Position numbers and translations under genes: made by a program. A DNA stretch of 64,000 nt from Sequoia sempervirens. Its lineage: Eukaryota > Streptophyta > Pinopsida > Cupressales > Cupressaceae. The DNA is taken from NCBI GenBank assembly GCA_007258455.2, contig VDFB02252616.1, positions 121,494,552 through 121,558,551 on the forward strand, written 5' to 3'. Positions 35,846 through 47,054 of the stretch are shown here, piece after piece; position 1 is the first letter of the stretch; each line of letters starts with the position of its first letter. The notes below the pieces were generated by a model. That model made no database searches, was not told the DNA's origin, and worked only from the letters and a program-made list of their open reading frames with translations.

Positions 35846-37305
35846 ATTATGAGGGCCAAAACATGAAAATAACAATCAGAAATCAATCCTAACTATTATA
35901 ACAACTATGAGGGGGGGTTTTAGAGCTTAAAATGGTGTGTACCTTGTTGCAAGAAGCCTATTTTTAGGGCACAAAATACTCATTCTCCTTTAGTGGAAAA
36001 TGGGTCCCTATTAGGGTTTCTAAAATTGAGATTTGGGTTATTTTCTTGGATTTCTAAACTCTTAGATTCTCAGTTGTCAGCTCCCAAAAAATTGTAACAA
36101 ATTTTGTAGCTTCAATTCTTGGTTCTTGCACTATAAAGATCAATCTTGCAACTTGACAACTTTGATAATTTAGCTCTAAACTTCTTCTCCACTTGATCTT
36201 CAACCTATAAATATGTAAACACACACTCAAGAGAAGAAAAACTTGTTTATCTTTAGTGAATAGGGGTTTTCCTAAATCAAACCCCTTGTAGGTAATTAAA
36301 CCAAATGATGAAATAATGAAATTGAAGCATGAACATGAAATGATGCAATGTTGATACCTTGGAAATTGTCTTGGGAGATAAATCTACAATCTAACATGAA
36401 GTGGCCATGAAGAATGTAGATCTTGATCTCAAATAGATGTGAAACAATGCTTGCAAGATGGATCTTCAATGCTACATCAACTATCTTAGCTCAACATGTT
36501 GAATGCACTAAACCCTTGATATGATGAAGTGATCTTGAATTGTTGCAATAAAACCTTGATAATTTTCCTTGAAATGCCTTTGAAAATGCTCTTGTAAACT
36601 CAAATTTGCTATAATTCTTGGATGCTTGTAAGTCTAGGATGAAACTATGTGAATTAACCCCATATTTATACTAAATCAAGAGATTAACCTTGAAATTCAA
36701 ACAATTCAAGTTGACACCAAATCTAGAATTGAATGTTATTAAAATCCCACCAGAATTAAATCTAAAAAGGGGGTCCTTGTTAAGGGAGGACCCATTCCCC
36801 ACCTAGGGTGAATGGGTCCTTGCACAATTTTACAGGACCTTGCCTTCAGGAAATGAAAGTACATCAAAAACCCATGTAGAATCTACAAAGAAAGGGGGTT
36901 CTTATAGAGGGAGGACCCATTCGCCCCTAGGATGAATGTTTCCTAGCACCAATTTCTAGGAACTTGATTTTTCCCAATTAAATGTTACGCAATTTGAATT
37001 ATGGATTTCGAGATGGATCCTCAGGAGGTGTCACAAATAAGGCTTAAATATGAATTAAAGGGCTAATTAACTCTAATTAGCCACAATTAATTAAGTTGAC
37101 CCTAGATAAGTGTGAAAGTGTGTTACAAACTTCACAACACCTAAAATAGGGTACAAATTAAGTACATTTTATTAAAAGGGGGCCCAATATCAATGTGAAT
37201 GTGTTACAACACATTAAAACATTAAACCTAGGCAAAATTAGGTTAATTCAATGACAATTACTCCCAAATCAAGTAAGGAAAAGGGATACTTTTTCCGTTA
37301 CTACA
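35846..37305 (-). mobile_element. 5' LTR of Gypsy copy 1, inner end deleted
   Basis: Read on the minus strand it starts TGTAGTAACGG and is co-linear with the 3' LTR until about 35846. There it lacks the final 70 bp that the other LTR has (30144-30214), and no TGGTGAAC primer site follows. A deletion has removed the LTR end and primer site. Hairpins at 36788-36819 and 36913-36942 match those of the 3' LTR. Confidence 0.75.
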
Positions 37306-37310
37306 CATCC

Positions 37311-37841
37311 TTCATGTTTCATTTTTTCATCATAAGGTTTAATTACCAAAATGGGGCTTGACCAAGGAAAACCCCTATTCCCTAACAAAACAACATTTTC
37401 TCTCTCTTGGATGTGTGATTGCAGGTTTTAGGTTGAAGATCATTTGGAGAACAAAATTGAAGAAAGTTGAAAAGTTTTCAAAGTTGCAAGAAAAGTTTTC
37501 AAATCATGAAAACTGAGTTACAGGTTTTATTTTTGACTTTCCGACAGTGAACAACTGGAATCTTGGAGTGCAAACATAGAAGAACAAGACCTAGAAACTA
37601 ATTTTTAGGAGCCCTAGCCAGGACCCATTCGCCATAGGGTGAATGAGTCCTTAGTGGGGTCTGAAAAAGAAACTTTGGTGAAAGGTACACAACATTTTAC
37701 CCTTTCCAGATCTTCATTTTGATAGTTGTTTATGTTAGATTTCAAATATGTCTTCTATAACACATATTTTCAATGAAACTAGAGAAATAGGTGAATCATA
37801 GTCTCCATTTTGGTTCACCTCCCTATTATTTTTACATTTCA
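37311..37841 (+). mobile_element. Gypsy copy 2, LTR right piece
   Basis: Continues the LTR cut at 30138: AAAATGGGGCTTGACCAAGG and AACAAAACAACATTTTCTCT match the copy 3 LTR at 53385-53435. It holds a hairpin at 37621-37650 and ends TTTCA at 37841, two bases before the Copia element. The primer site that should follow is found on the far side of the Copia element at 44699. Confidence 0.8.
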
Positions 37842-37843
37842 TT

Positions 37844-39327
37844 TCTTGCAAGTATGAGCAAGTTTAGTGGTGTTGTCATTGATGTTGGCATTGATGTCAA
37901 CACAGTTCAAAATGTTGCAGATTGTGCATGTATAGTTGAGATGTTGTGATTACATGGAGCTATCCTTATGATGTTGCAGATGTGCTAAATTAAGGGGTTA
38001 CCAAGTGCTTTTGATAAAATTAATAAAGAGTAAAGTCAAAAGTATGTATGTGTTCAGAATGTGCTATGGTATGTGCTTCACGTTGCTTCTGTGTTGATCC
38101 TATGCTTTTGTGGATCTAAAGGGTTGTTGTTGGGAATCTGTTGGTGTCATATCTTGATTTGTAGCTTCTAGTTTGATGGAGTGTGAAATTTGTGTTCACC
38201 AAAATGTGAACTGGTTTGATAGATTTGTTTGTCTGTGGGATGAGAGAAATGTTTCTTCTCCGCAGTCCTTTGCTATTTTGCTTCAGGTATTGTAGATCTG
38301 GAATATTTCTTGTAATAATGTTCTTTGGGTTCTAGAAAAGATGTTCGTGGTTTGGTATTCCAGAAGATGAGTTTCAGAATTGTATGTATTTGCACAGTTC
38401 AGATGGACTGATGGAAGATGTTCTATGTTCGAAAGTTTTTGCACTTGTTGCAAATGTATTTGAAGGTATATGAGATGTGTTCTCATGCATGATAAAGCAT
38501 GTTACATTTTCCATGTGTTATCTTCTTGCTGGGAAGTGTGTACTTCAATGTTCAATTGTGTTTTCATTAGGTTTGTCTGACCTGGTGTTTACACTTCATA
38601 TGAAGAATTAAAATTTTAATTAAGGAAGCATGTGGTTGATCTAAGATGTTGCTTTTGGTCTTGGTTAAATTTTTAATTGGTCCACTCTCATTCATTTCCA
38701 CCGTGGGAATGTTGAGTTGCCGACCTAATTTGAATTTATGAAATGAAGCGTATGTGGCTGACCTTGGAGAAAGTTTCTAAGGTTGAAGATGGTATAAATG
38801 CAAGTCGAGTTGCAAAGGATTAAATCATACAAAGTGATAAAGCCACAAGTGAAGAGCAGAGTTGTGTGAAAGTGAGTTGAGGTACCAGTACTTTATTGTG
38901 TTAGATTTCTAAAAGCAGTGAGTTGAAGGTTTCTGCAATATTTTGATCAAGGCTACGAATGTGTGTAAATTTTTGTGGTGGATCTTTTTGTTATCTTTTG
39001 TATCTGTAGGAAGTGAGCCTCCTTATTGGACAGTGAGTCCTTTCTGTAGGCAGTGAGCCTTTGTATTATGGCAGTGAGCCTCTTATATTTGGTTTTTCTA
39101 TCCTTTTATACTGTGAGTTAATCCTCACTATGGTTTTTCCCTCATTGGGTTTTCCATGTAAAATTTGGTGTTCCTTGTGTTTATTTCGCTTTCTATCATC
39201 TGCATTTCATGTTCATACTTAATAACAAAATAGTGTTGTGAAGTTGACAAGTGTTTGAATTTTTATGTTTGAGTTTGGTGACAACTAATTCACCCCCCCC
39301 CCCTCAGCTATCTTGTGCCTTTTAACA
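37844..39327 (+). mobile_element. 5' LTR of the Copia element
   Basis: Starts TCTTGCAAGTATG where the 3' LTR has TGTTGCAAGTATG, so the canonical TG is mutated to TC. It ends TTTTAACA just before the primer site. Near 39009-39080 a 20-bp word GGCAGTGAGCCT is repeated four times; the 3' LTR has five (44360-44450). Confidence 0.88.
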
Positions 39328-39329
39328 AT

Positions 39330-39342
39330 TGGTATTAGAGCC
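39330..39342 (+). other. Copia primer-binding site (initiator Met tRNA)
   Basis: TGGTATTAGAGCC lies two bases after the LTR. It differs by one base (T for C) from the standard plant Copia site TGGTATCAGAGCC, complementary to the initiator tRNA-Met 3' end. Confidence 0.88.
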
Positions 39343-39384
39343 TTGGTTCCTTGGTGAAGAGCTTAATTGCTTAAGGTAGATCTA

Positions 39385-40172
39385 ATGGCACATAAGTTGG
39401 TGATCCCTATGTTTGATGGATATGATTATAGTGATTGGAAAGTGTAGATGAGAGGATATATTATCTCTCTTGGTTACAAGACCTAGAAGGTTGTTGAGAT
39501 GAAGTATGTTGCTCCGGTAAGTAGTCCTACTATTGCAGATGAGGTTTTTGCTTATGAGGAGAATGAAAAAGTGAGGTATGCTATTTACAGTGCTTTATCC
39601 AAAACTGAGCGAACAAAAGTTCTTTCTTTGGGAAATACTTATGAAGTTTGGAAGAAGTTGGAAGATATTTATGAAGGAAATGATAGAGTGAAATTGACAA
39701 AGAAGCTGACGGAAAAGCGTAGATATGACAATTTGAAAATGGAGGAAGGAGAAGATATTGCAAGCTATTTCCAAAGGTTTGATCTAGCAGAAAATGAAGT
39801 TAGGAATCAAGGGGGCACTCTGGCTGATGAAGATATAATTGAGAAGATTATAATGACCCTACCGGAGTGTTACAGTGAAAAGGTTTCAATTATTGAGGAA
39901 ACATATGATCCTAAGAAATATACTAAAGAATAGTTATTTGGCACCTTGACTGCATTTGAGATGATAAAGTTTGGAAAGAAAGAGGAGAAGATAGGAACAA
40001 AATTTAAGGAGATTAAGATTGAAGATGATCTAGACAGTGATGGTTCAGATGAGTTGGAAGTGAATTTTACAAGGAAGTTGAAGAAAGGTATCGATAAGTA
40101 TAAAGTTATGTTTCCCTTTAAATGTTTCAATTGTGGTAATATTGGTCATTTATGCTTCAAGATGTCCAAATA
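39385..40172 (+). pseudogene. Copia gag with zinc knuckle
   Basis: Starts MAHKLVIPMFDGYDYSDWKV, the usual Copia gag opening, followed by an in-frame stop, and continues from 39499 as a UBN2-type gag (ALSKTERTKVLSLGNTYEVW; LTKKLTEKRRYDNLKMEEGE). A stop at 39931 precedes the second half. The zinc knuckle reads CFNCGNIGH and then shifts frame: one extra T near 40146-40150 throws YASRCPNRA into the next frame. Confidence 0.9.
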
Positions 40173-40173
40173 G

Positions 40174-40620
40174 AGCTATACATAAGAAGAATAGAGATCA
40201 TAAAGATAGAAAGGATAAGAATTACAAAAATTTGTACTATGTTAGAGAAGAAGTTGGAATCTCTGATGATGAATCTGATTATGAGGGTGATGATAGTGAA
40301 TGCTTGTTTTTAGCTTTGGAGAATAAATTTGTGTCTGCTAACTCTAAAAATTGTGCAAGAAAAAGTGATTTAGAGAACAAGAAGGATGAGAAGGAAGGTA
40401 CTTTGGTCACCACTTTTCATGCTAGACAGGATGAAGACTATTGGGTGATTGATAGTGGATGTTCAAATCACATGACCAGAGATAAAAGTAAGTTCACAAA
40501 ACTTGAAAAGTATGATGGTGGTTTGGTCATGTTTGGTGATGATTCTGGAGCAAAGATTGTTGGGAAAGGTACAATTAGCTTTGATGGATTCACAACACTG
40601 ATGATGTATATTATGTAAAG
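40174..40620 (+). pseudogene. Copia aspartic protease
   Basis: After a Lys/Asp-rich linker the frame contains DYWVIDSGCSNHMTRDKSKF at about 40436, the Copia protease active site (D-S-G). It ends after GKGTISFDG. The frame is open here but is separated from gag by the frameshift described for the zinc knuckle. Confidence 0.88.
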
Positions 40621-41764
40621 GGTTTAAGGCATAACATTTTGAGTGTTGGATGGATGTGTAGCAAGGGTTTCAAACTTGTGTTTCAGGATAATACCTGTGA
40701 GATTAGAAAAGGATCTGGAGCTATGGTTGTTGCAGGAAGGAGAACTCATGGAAACATCTATTAGCTTAAGGGTGTTGATGGTCAATGCCTTGTATCTCAA
40801 GTAAATGAAAGTTGGTTATGGCACCAAAGAATGGGACATGTAAACTTTGATAATCTAGTCAGGATCAGTTCAAGAGATGTGGTCTGAGGTCTGCCTAAAA
40901 TCATAAAGCTTGCTAATACTGTTTGTAGAAGTTGTCAGTTAGGGAAACAGAAAAGATGCAGTTTCAAAGGAAAAGAGAAAAATACTACTAGAATGTTGGA
41001 ACTAATTCATACAGACCTATGTGGTCCTACTAGAATAGGAATCCTAAATGGTGATAGTCATTTCATGCTCCTTATTGATGATTATTCTTGAATGACATGG
41101 GTTTCTTTTCTTAGAGAGAAGACTCAAGCTCTAGATAGGTTTAAAGTGTTCAAAGCAAGAGTAGAAAATTAAGTGAACCTAAGAATAAAAATTTTGATAT
41201 CTAATAGAGGTGGAGAATTCACTTCTAGTGAGTTTAATGCATTTTGTGAAAATCATGGCATAAAGAGACTTTTCTGCTCCAAGAACCTCATAGCAGAATG
41301 GAGTGGTTGAGGGAAAGAACCGAACTATACAGGAAGCTGCAAGAACCGTGATAAAAGAAGAAAATGTACTTGATGTGTACTAGAGAGAGGAAATACACAC
41401 TACTATTTATGTTCTTAACAAGGTTCATATCAGAGGCAACAACACAAAGACTCCTTATGAGTTATGGACTAGTAAGGCTCCTACTGTGAAATACTTTAAG
41501 GTGTTTGGAAGCAGATGTTACATTAAAAGAGATGATGAGAATCTTGGGAGGTTTGATGCTAGATGTGATGAAGGAATTTTTCTTGGATATTCAACTACCA
41601 GCAAGGCATATAGATGCTTTAATAAAAGATTGAGGAAGATTGTTGAGAGTTCTAATGTGAAGGTTGACGAGGATATGCACAAACCTATTGAGATAAGTGA
41701 AGTTGAACCAGATGATCCTATTGGTGCACCAGTACCTGAAGAGAATAAGGAAGAGGAAGAATAA
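40621..41764 (+). pseudogene. Copia integrase
   Basis: GAG-pre-integrase zinc motif is present (WLWHQRMGHVNFDNL ... CRSCQLGKQ, 40816-40945). The core has LIHTDLCGPT with the first Asp. The second catalytic site reads ISNRGGEF: codon AAT at 41203-41205 replaces the expected GAT. The third residue is kept in NGVVEGKNRT. In-frame stops interrupt at several places (for example after DDYS). The C-terminal region (VFGSRCYIKRDDENLGRFD, EGIFLGYS) is open at 41486-41764. Confidence 0.88.
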
Positions 41765-41872
41765 TAGACTGAATAAGAAGAAGAAAATGAGCTGGAACTT
41801 GTTCCTAAGACTCCTAAGTATGTCCAAAAGAATCATCTGGAGGAACAAATAATTGGAGATAAGAGTGAAGGT

Positions 41873-42936
41873 GTGAAGACAAGAAGTAAAGTAGCAGCTG
41901 AGGTAAATTTGTGTTTTCTTTCTAAAATAGAACCTAAGTCTATTTATGAAGCATGTGAAGATGAAATTTGGGTTAGAGCTATGAAAGAAGAGTTGCAGCA
42001 AATAGAGAAGAATCAAACATGGGAACTAGTTCCTAGACCTGTGAATAAAAATGTAATTGGTTCAAAGTGGGTGTTCAGGAATAAGTTGAATTTCTTTCTT
42101 GGTCTTCAAGTAAATCAAACTGATAAGGGGATATTCATTTCACAATCAAAATATGTGAAAGAGATGTTGAAGAAGTTTGGAATGGATGACTCCAAACCGG
42201 TTAGTACTCCTATGGTGACCAGATGTAAGCTAAGTAAAGATGATGAATTTGCTAAAGCTGATTAGAGAAAATACAAATATATGATTGGTGGACTGATGTA
42301 TCTTACTGCTACCAAACTAGATATCATGCATGCAGTATGTCTAGTTTCCATATTTCAAGCAGATCCTAAAGAATCACATGTTATAGTTGTAAAGAGGATA
42401 TTCAAATATCTTAAAGGCACACCAGATTATGGGTTATGGTATCCTAAGGATACTAATTTCACTTTAAGTGCTTATACCGATGCAGATTGGGTTGGTTGTG
42501 TAGATGACTGGAAGAGTACCAGTGGAGGTTCTTTCTTTATTGGTGGAATATTGGTTGCATGGTTAAGTAATAAATAGGACTCTATTTCTTTATCCACTGC
42601 AGAAGCAGAGTATATTGTTGCAACATCTTGTTGCACATAGGTTATATGGATGAAGCAAACACTAAAGGATATTGGAGTGAAATGTGATGAGCCTTTTACT
42701 ATCTTCTCTGACAATACAAGTGCTATAAACATTTCAAAGAATCGGTAATGCATTCAAGAACAAAACATATATCTATCATATATCATTTCTTGAGAGAAAA
42801 GGTATTGGAGAATAAAGTCAGGCTGGAGTATGTGTCTACAAAGGAAAATATTGTAGATATATTTACTAAGGCTCTTTCGAAGGATATTTTTGAGTATCTT
42901 AGGGAGAAGTTGGGGGTCATTGGCTCTCTGAACTAG
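41873..42936 (+). pseudogene. Copia RT with large internal deletion, plus RNase H
   Basis: The frame opens with the RT start (NQTWELVPRPVNKNVIGSKW) and at about 42085-42095 jumps straight from KLN to FFLGLQVNQTDKG, so the palm with the catalytic Y-V-D-D box is missing. The rest follows normally: STPM, GGLMYLTATKLDI, RIFKYLKGTPDYGLWYP, RNase H (YTDADWVGCVDDWKSTSGG), then DIFTKALSKDIF at the end. Stops occur at 42263 and after LSNK. Confidence 0.9.
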
Positions 42937-43208
42937 GTTCATATGGAGGTGCATCATTCCATTGGATCCACAGATTCTTCATTTATCTAGACTAATGAAT
43001 AGGTCTACTCCGCAGGGGGAGTAGAAAATTTGCATTGTTACAGTATGAGTTGCATGGGTGCAATCCTAAGGGGGGAGTGATCAGAGCTTCTTGATCTTTT
43101 TCATTGATGTCAAAGGGGGAGAGAGATTCATGTGAAAAATAGTAGAAGAGGAAGAGAAGGAAAGAGTTTTCTTTGATGGTTTTTCACATAATGTGTTGCC
43201 ATCAATGA

Positions 43209-43221
43209 GAAAGGGGGAGAT
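43209..43221 (+). other. Copia polypurine tract
   Basis: GAAAGGGGGAGAT lies immediately before the 3' LTR (43222), the expected second-strand primer. Similar AAGGGGGGAG and AAAGGGGGAGAG tracts at about 43070 and 43112 are probable decoys or secondary tracts. Confidence 0.8.
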
Positions 43222-44692
43222 TGTTGCAAGTATGGGAAAGTTTAGTGGTGTTTTCATTGATGTCAACAAAGCTCATAATGTTGCAGATTGTGAATGTATA
43301 GTTGAGATGTTGTTGAGATGTTGTGAGTACATGGAGCTATCCTTATGATGTTGTAGATGTGCTGAAATGATGGGTTACCAAGTGCTTTTGAGAAAATTAA
43401 TAAAGAGTGAAGTCAGAAGTATGTATGTGTTCAGAATGTTCTCTGGTATGTGCTCCACATTTCTTTTGTGTTGATCATATGCTTGTGTGGATCTAAAGGG
43501 TTTTTTTTTTAATCTTTTGGTGTCATATCCTGATTTGTAGCTTCTGGTTTGATGGAGTGTGAAAATTGTGTTCACCAAAGTGTGAACTGGGAGAAATGTT
43601 TCTACTCTGCAGTCCTTCGATGTTTTGTTTCAGGTCTTGTGGACCTGGAATATGTCTTGTAATAATGTTCTCTAGGTTCTGGCAGAGATGTTCATGGTTT
43701 GGTATTCTGGAAGATGAGTTTCAGAGTTGTATGTATTTGCACAGTCTGGATGGACTGATGGAAGATTTTCTGTGTTCAAAATTTTTTGCACTTGTTGTGG
43801 ATGTATTTGAAGGTATCTGAGATGTGTTCTCGTGCATGATAGAGCATGTTACATTGTCCACGTGTTATCTTCTTACTGGGAAGTGTGTGCTTCAATGTTC
43901 ATTTATGTTTTCATTAGGTTTGGCCGACCTGGTGTTTACACTTCATATGAAGAATTAAAATTTTAATTAAGGAAGTGTCTGGTTGATCTGAGACATTGTT
44001 TTTGGTCTTGGTTAAATTTTTAATTGGTCCACTCTCATTCCTTTCCATCGCGGAATGTTGAGTTTCCGACCTAATTTGAATTTATGAAATGAAGCATATG
44101 TGGCCAACCTTGGGGAAAGTTTCTAAGGTTGAAGATGGTATAAATTCAAGTCAAGTTGCAAAGGATTAAATCATACAAAGTGACAAAGTAAGCCACAAGT
44201 GAAGAGAAGAGTTGTACGAAAGTGAGTTGAAGCAGCAATACTTTATTGTGTTAGATTCTTGAAAGCAGTGAGCTGAAGGTTTCTGCAATCTTTTGATCAA
44301 GGTTGTGAATGTGTGTAAATTTCTATGGTGGATCTTTCTATTATCTTTTGTATCTGTAGGAAGTGAGCCTCCCTGTTGGACAGTGAGTCCTTTCTATAGG
44401 TAGTGAGCCTTTGTATTCGGGCAGTGAGCCCTTGGCTATGAGCCTCTTGTATTCGGTTTTGCTATCACTTTATATTGCGATTTAATCCTCACCGTGGTTT
44501 TTCCCTCATTGGGTTTTCCATGTAAAATCTAGTGTTCCTTGTGTTGATTTTTCTTTCTATTATTTGCATTTCATGTTCATACTTAATAACAGAATAGTGT
44601 GGTTGTGAAGTTGATAAGTGTTTGAAGTTTTTTTTTTGAATTTGGTGATAACTGATTCACCCCCCCTCTCAGTTGTCTTGCGTCTTTTAACA
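43222..44692 (+). mobile_element. 3' LTR of the Copia element
   Basis: Starts TGTTGCAAGTATG and ends CTTTTAACA; 1471 bp, co-linear with the 5' LTR. It is followed by the target duplication TCATT and then by the primer site of the interrupted Gypsy copy 2. Confidence 0.9.
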
Positions 44693-44697
44693 TCATT

Positions 44698-45890
44698 TTG
44701 GTGAACACGACATTTTGAGCATTGTATTTTTTGATTTTAGGGTCCTCTTTCATCCTAGATTTAGATCTTGTATTCATTTGCATCCATTTGCATTGAATTA
44801 GGTCTCATTTAGGGTGTCTAGTTTGCATTCAACTTTGCATCTCATTAAAGGTTTTAGGATTGCATATTTTGCATTCTTCAAATCTGAAAAAAATAAAAAA
44901 AATAGTCATCTTGCATATCATTTACATCATATTAACTTGAAATTGAAAATTGAAACAAAATTTCATATCAAATTAGGTGTTCTAGGTTATCATTTTGTCA
45001 CATTTTTCACTTACATTTCACATTGAATTTACAAAAAAAATAAACTAAAACTTTTTGTACAACAAACTAGAATATGAAAACCATTGAAAATCACTTAAAA
45101 AATTTGTAAAAATTTCTTTCAAAAACCTCATCCATGACCCATTCACCCTAGGGCGAATGAGTCCCTGATCAGATCACATTCTAATTTTTTGGGCATTAAA
45201 ATATTCATTTTTGCATTTTTGTTTGTTGCTTTCATATTTTTGTTACTGTTTGCAGAATTTTTGTTTCATCAATTTGATCATATCTAGCTTAATTTGATCA
45301 ATTTAGTGCATTGTGTGATTTCAAAATTGCATTTACAAGACTTTATTTTTAGGTTTTTGCATAGTGTAATTAGAAAATTACCTTGTTTAGAATCTAAAAA
45401 TTGCATTTACAGATTGCATTCTAGGTTATTGCATTGCACTTTACCCTCTTGCCATTTTGGGTTAGAATTAAGTTTGTGAATCTTGTATGAGCTTTATAAC
45501 TTGGTGTCCTATTAGCAATACTATTTTGAGACATAGTTCGAGACTCGTGTCATCCCATGATTCGTCATGGATCTTTGGTTTTCTAACTCTCTTTCTAATA
45601 GTGTTGATAATCAACCCCCTATGGATCATAGTATTCATACCTCATTCCCAATGACTTCCTTACCTACAACTAATGTGCATAATGTTGTTCATGTCCTACA
45701 AGAAAACATAAGCAGAATAGAGGAAGGCCTAGACAAGTGACAAGACCTTGTGCTTACTGAAAGTGCAAACATTAGTATCATTCCTACTTTATAAAATCTA
45801 AGGAAAATGCTTAAAACTAAACACGGAATACAAATTTTCTATAACCTTAGTTGCTTCCTTCATGAGAACTTAAAAAAGGGCATGATAGTT
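44698..45890 (+). mobile_element. Gypsy copy 2, primer site, leader and gag start
   Basis: TGGTGAACACG at 44699 is the primer-like site that belongs to the LTR ending at 37841. The leader matches copy 3 (54171-54890) in the order GCATTG..TTAGG..GCAT words, carries a hairpin at 45136-45163, and ends with GAGCTTTATAACTTGGTGTC as in both other copies. Family similarity ends at about 45890. Confidence 0.75.
45567..45835 (+). pseudogene. Gag N-terminus of Gypsy copy 2
   Basis: ATG 45567; MDLWFSNSLSNSVDNQPPMD parallels copy 1 and copy 3. Two in-frame stops follow (after GLDK and PTL). The later NLRKMLKTKHG matches copy 1's NLRKVLKNGN, so copies 1 and 2 share the variant without the gag core. Confidence 0.65.
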
Positions 45891-47054
45891 ACATATTAAT
45901 TCCTATATCAAATATTTTTAGTTCTACATTAGTTTTTTGTTTTTGGGTCATCATTTATTTTCCTTTTATTCACCCTTCACCATTGTAAGACTATAAAAAC
46001 CCAATGTTAGTATTTATTCTCAACTTTTGCATATTTAATCATTTTAATTTTAAATTAGTTTTTCCAAATTCTTAAACCAATAAAATCACTAAAAAATAGC
46101 ACATGTACATATTTAGATATAATTTATAATTGTTTCAAATGTGATATAAGTTCAAATTAAATAAGGAGTGATATAGTTTATGCAATGTATTTCAACACAA
46201 GTTGTTAATTAAAGTTTATCTAGTTTGGACTAAAATAGTATTTTATTCACATGTATTGTATCATTGTTCATGTTTTATCTTCAAATCAATATCATCACTT
46301 GCATGTAATAATGAAATTGAATCACATCATGTACCAAATGAAATTACAATGTATGTAATCCTTTCTATGAAACCATGTCATCACATCATGTACATGTTTA
46401 ATCAAATCATATTGGTGCATATAACCCTTGTATTAAATGAAAACTAAAAACATTTATGATATATAACCAAATCACATCATATTTCTATCTCTAAAACATA
46501 AATGTTAACACAAATTTCCATGATATCTCAAACATAAACATGTGTCTATCTCTGAAACATAAACATAAACACAAATTTCCATGATATCTCAAATATAAAC
46601 ATGTCTATTCTTTGAAATATAAACATGAACATAATGTTCATGCATGACCTATCTCAAACATAATGTGCATCTATTTGTAAAACATAAATATAAACTAGTC
46701 AAACTGGTCATCATGTTGGCTCATATTCAAGCAAGAATTTGAGTGTGAACCTTGCTTTCATAAATGCACTGAGCCTATATACAAAAGTGTAATTAAATTA
46801 AAATATTTATACACATGAAAAAGTCTTATATATACAGGTATGTACATACATATATACATAAATTTATGAAAATTAACTCACCTATCCACTAACATGGTCA
46901 AGTGAAGAACACATGCATACACACTTTTCCCTAAAACTAGGAGTAACACATGAACTACCTCCTTCTACACATACATGTATGTTAAAAAATTTATAAATGT
47001 GTTAGGACTACAAGTATAAATTTAACTTAAAAATATTAAAAATTATATGCACAT
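45891..47054. repeat. AT-rich DNA with a 61-bp tandem pair
   Basis: No gene. At 46495-46620 a 61-bp unit (CAAATTTCCATGATATCTCA plus AACATAAACATGT-TCTATCTCT) occurs twice, with a decayed third unit to about 46690. Confidence 0.55.

Larger units (their letters stand above)
30144..37305 (-). mobile_element. Gypsy copy 1: gag-core-less, non-autonomous element
   Basis: A 7.16-kb element on the minus strand, bounded by TG...CA ends and a 5-bp target duplication CATCC (30139-30143 and 37306-37310). 3' LTR 30144-31688, 5' LTR 35846-37305. The internal 4.2 kb encodes only remnants of a gag N-terminus, a protease-like segment and an acidic C-terminal segment. No RT, RNase H or integrase motif is present in any frame. 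It sits inside the LTR of copy 2. Confidence 0.85.
37844..44692 (+). mobile_element. Copia element with both LTRs, deletion derivative
   Basis: A 6.85-kb Ty1/Copia element with target duplication TCATT (37839-37843 and 44693-44697), LTRs of 1484 and 1471 bp, initiator-Met-type primer site, and domain order gag-protease-integrase-RT-RNase H. Most of RT is deleted and there are frameshifts and stops, so it is non-autonomous and dead. In a 121-base LTR sample (38900-39010 against 44242-44352) I count 12 differences, 11 of them transitions, which implies an old insertion. Confidence 0.92.

Noticed and set aside
41591..42016. 141-codon minus-strand open frame inside the Copia element
   Set aside because: Antisense to integrase/RT coding sequence; hydrophobic composition arises from A-rich codons on the plus strand.
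44583..44783. Minus-strand frame starting MQMNTRSKSRMK, similar in look to a gag start
   Set aside because: It spans the end of the Copia LTR and the leader of Gypsy copy 2, which are both plus-strand elements; similarity is short.
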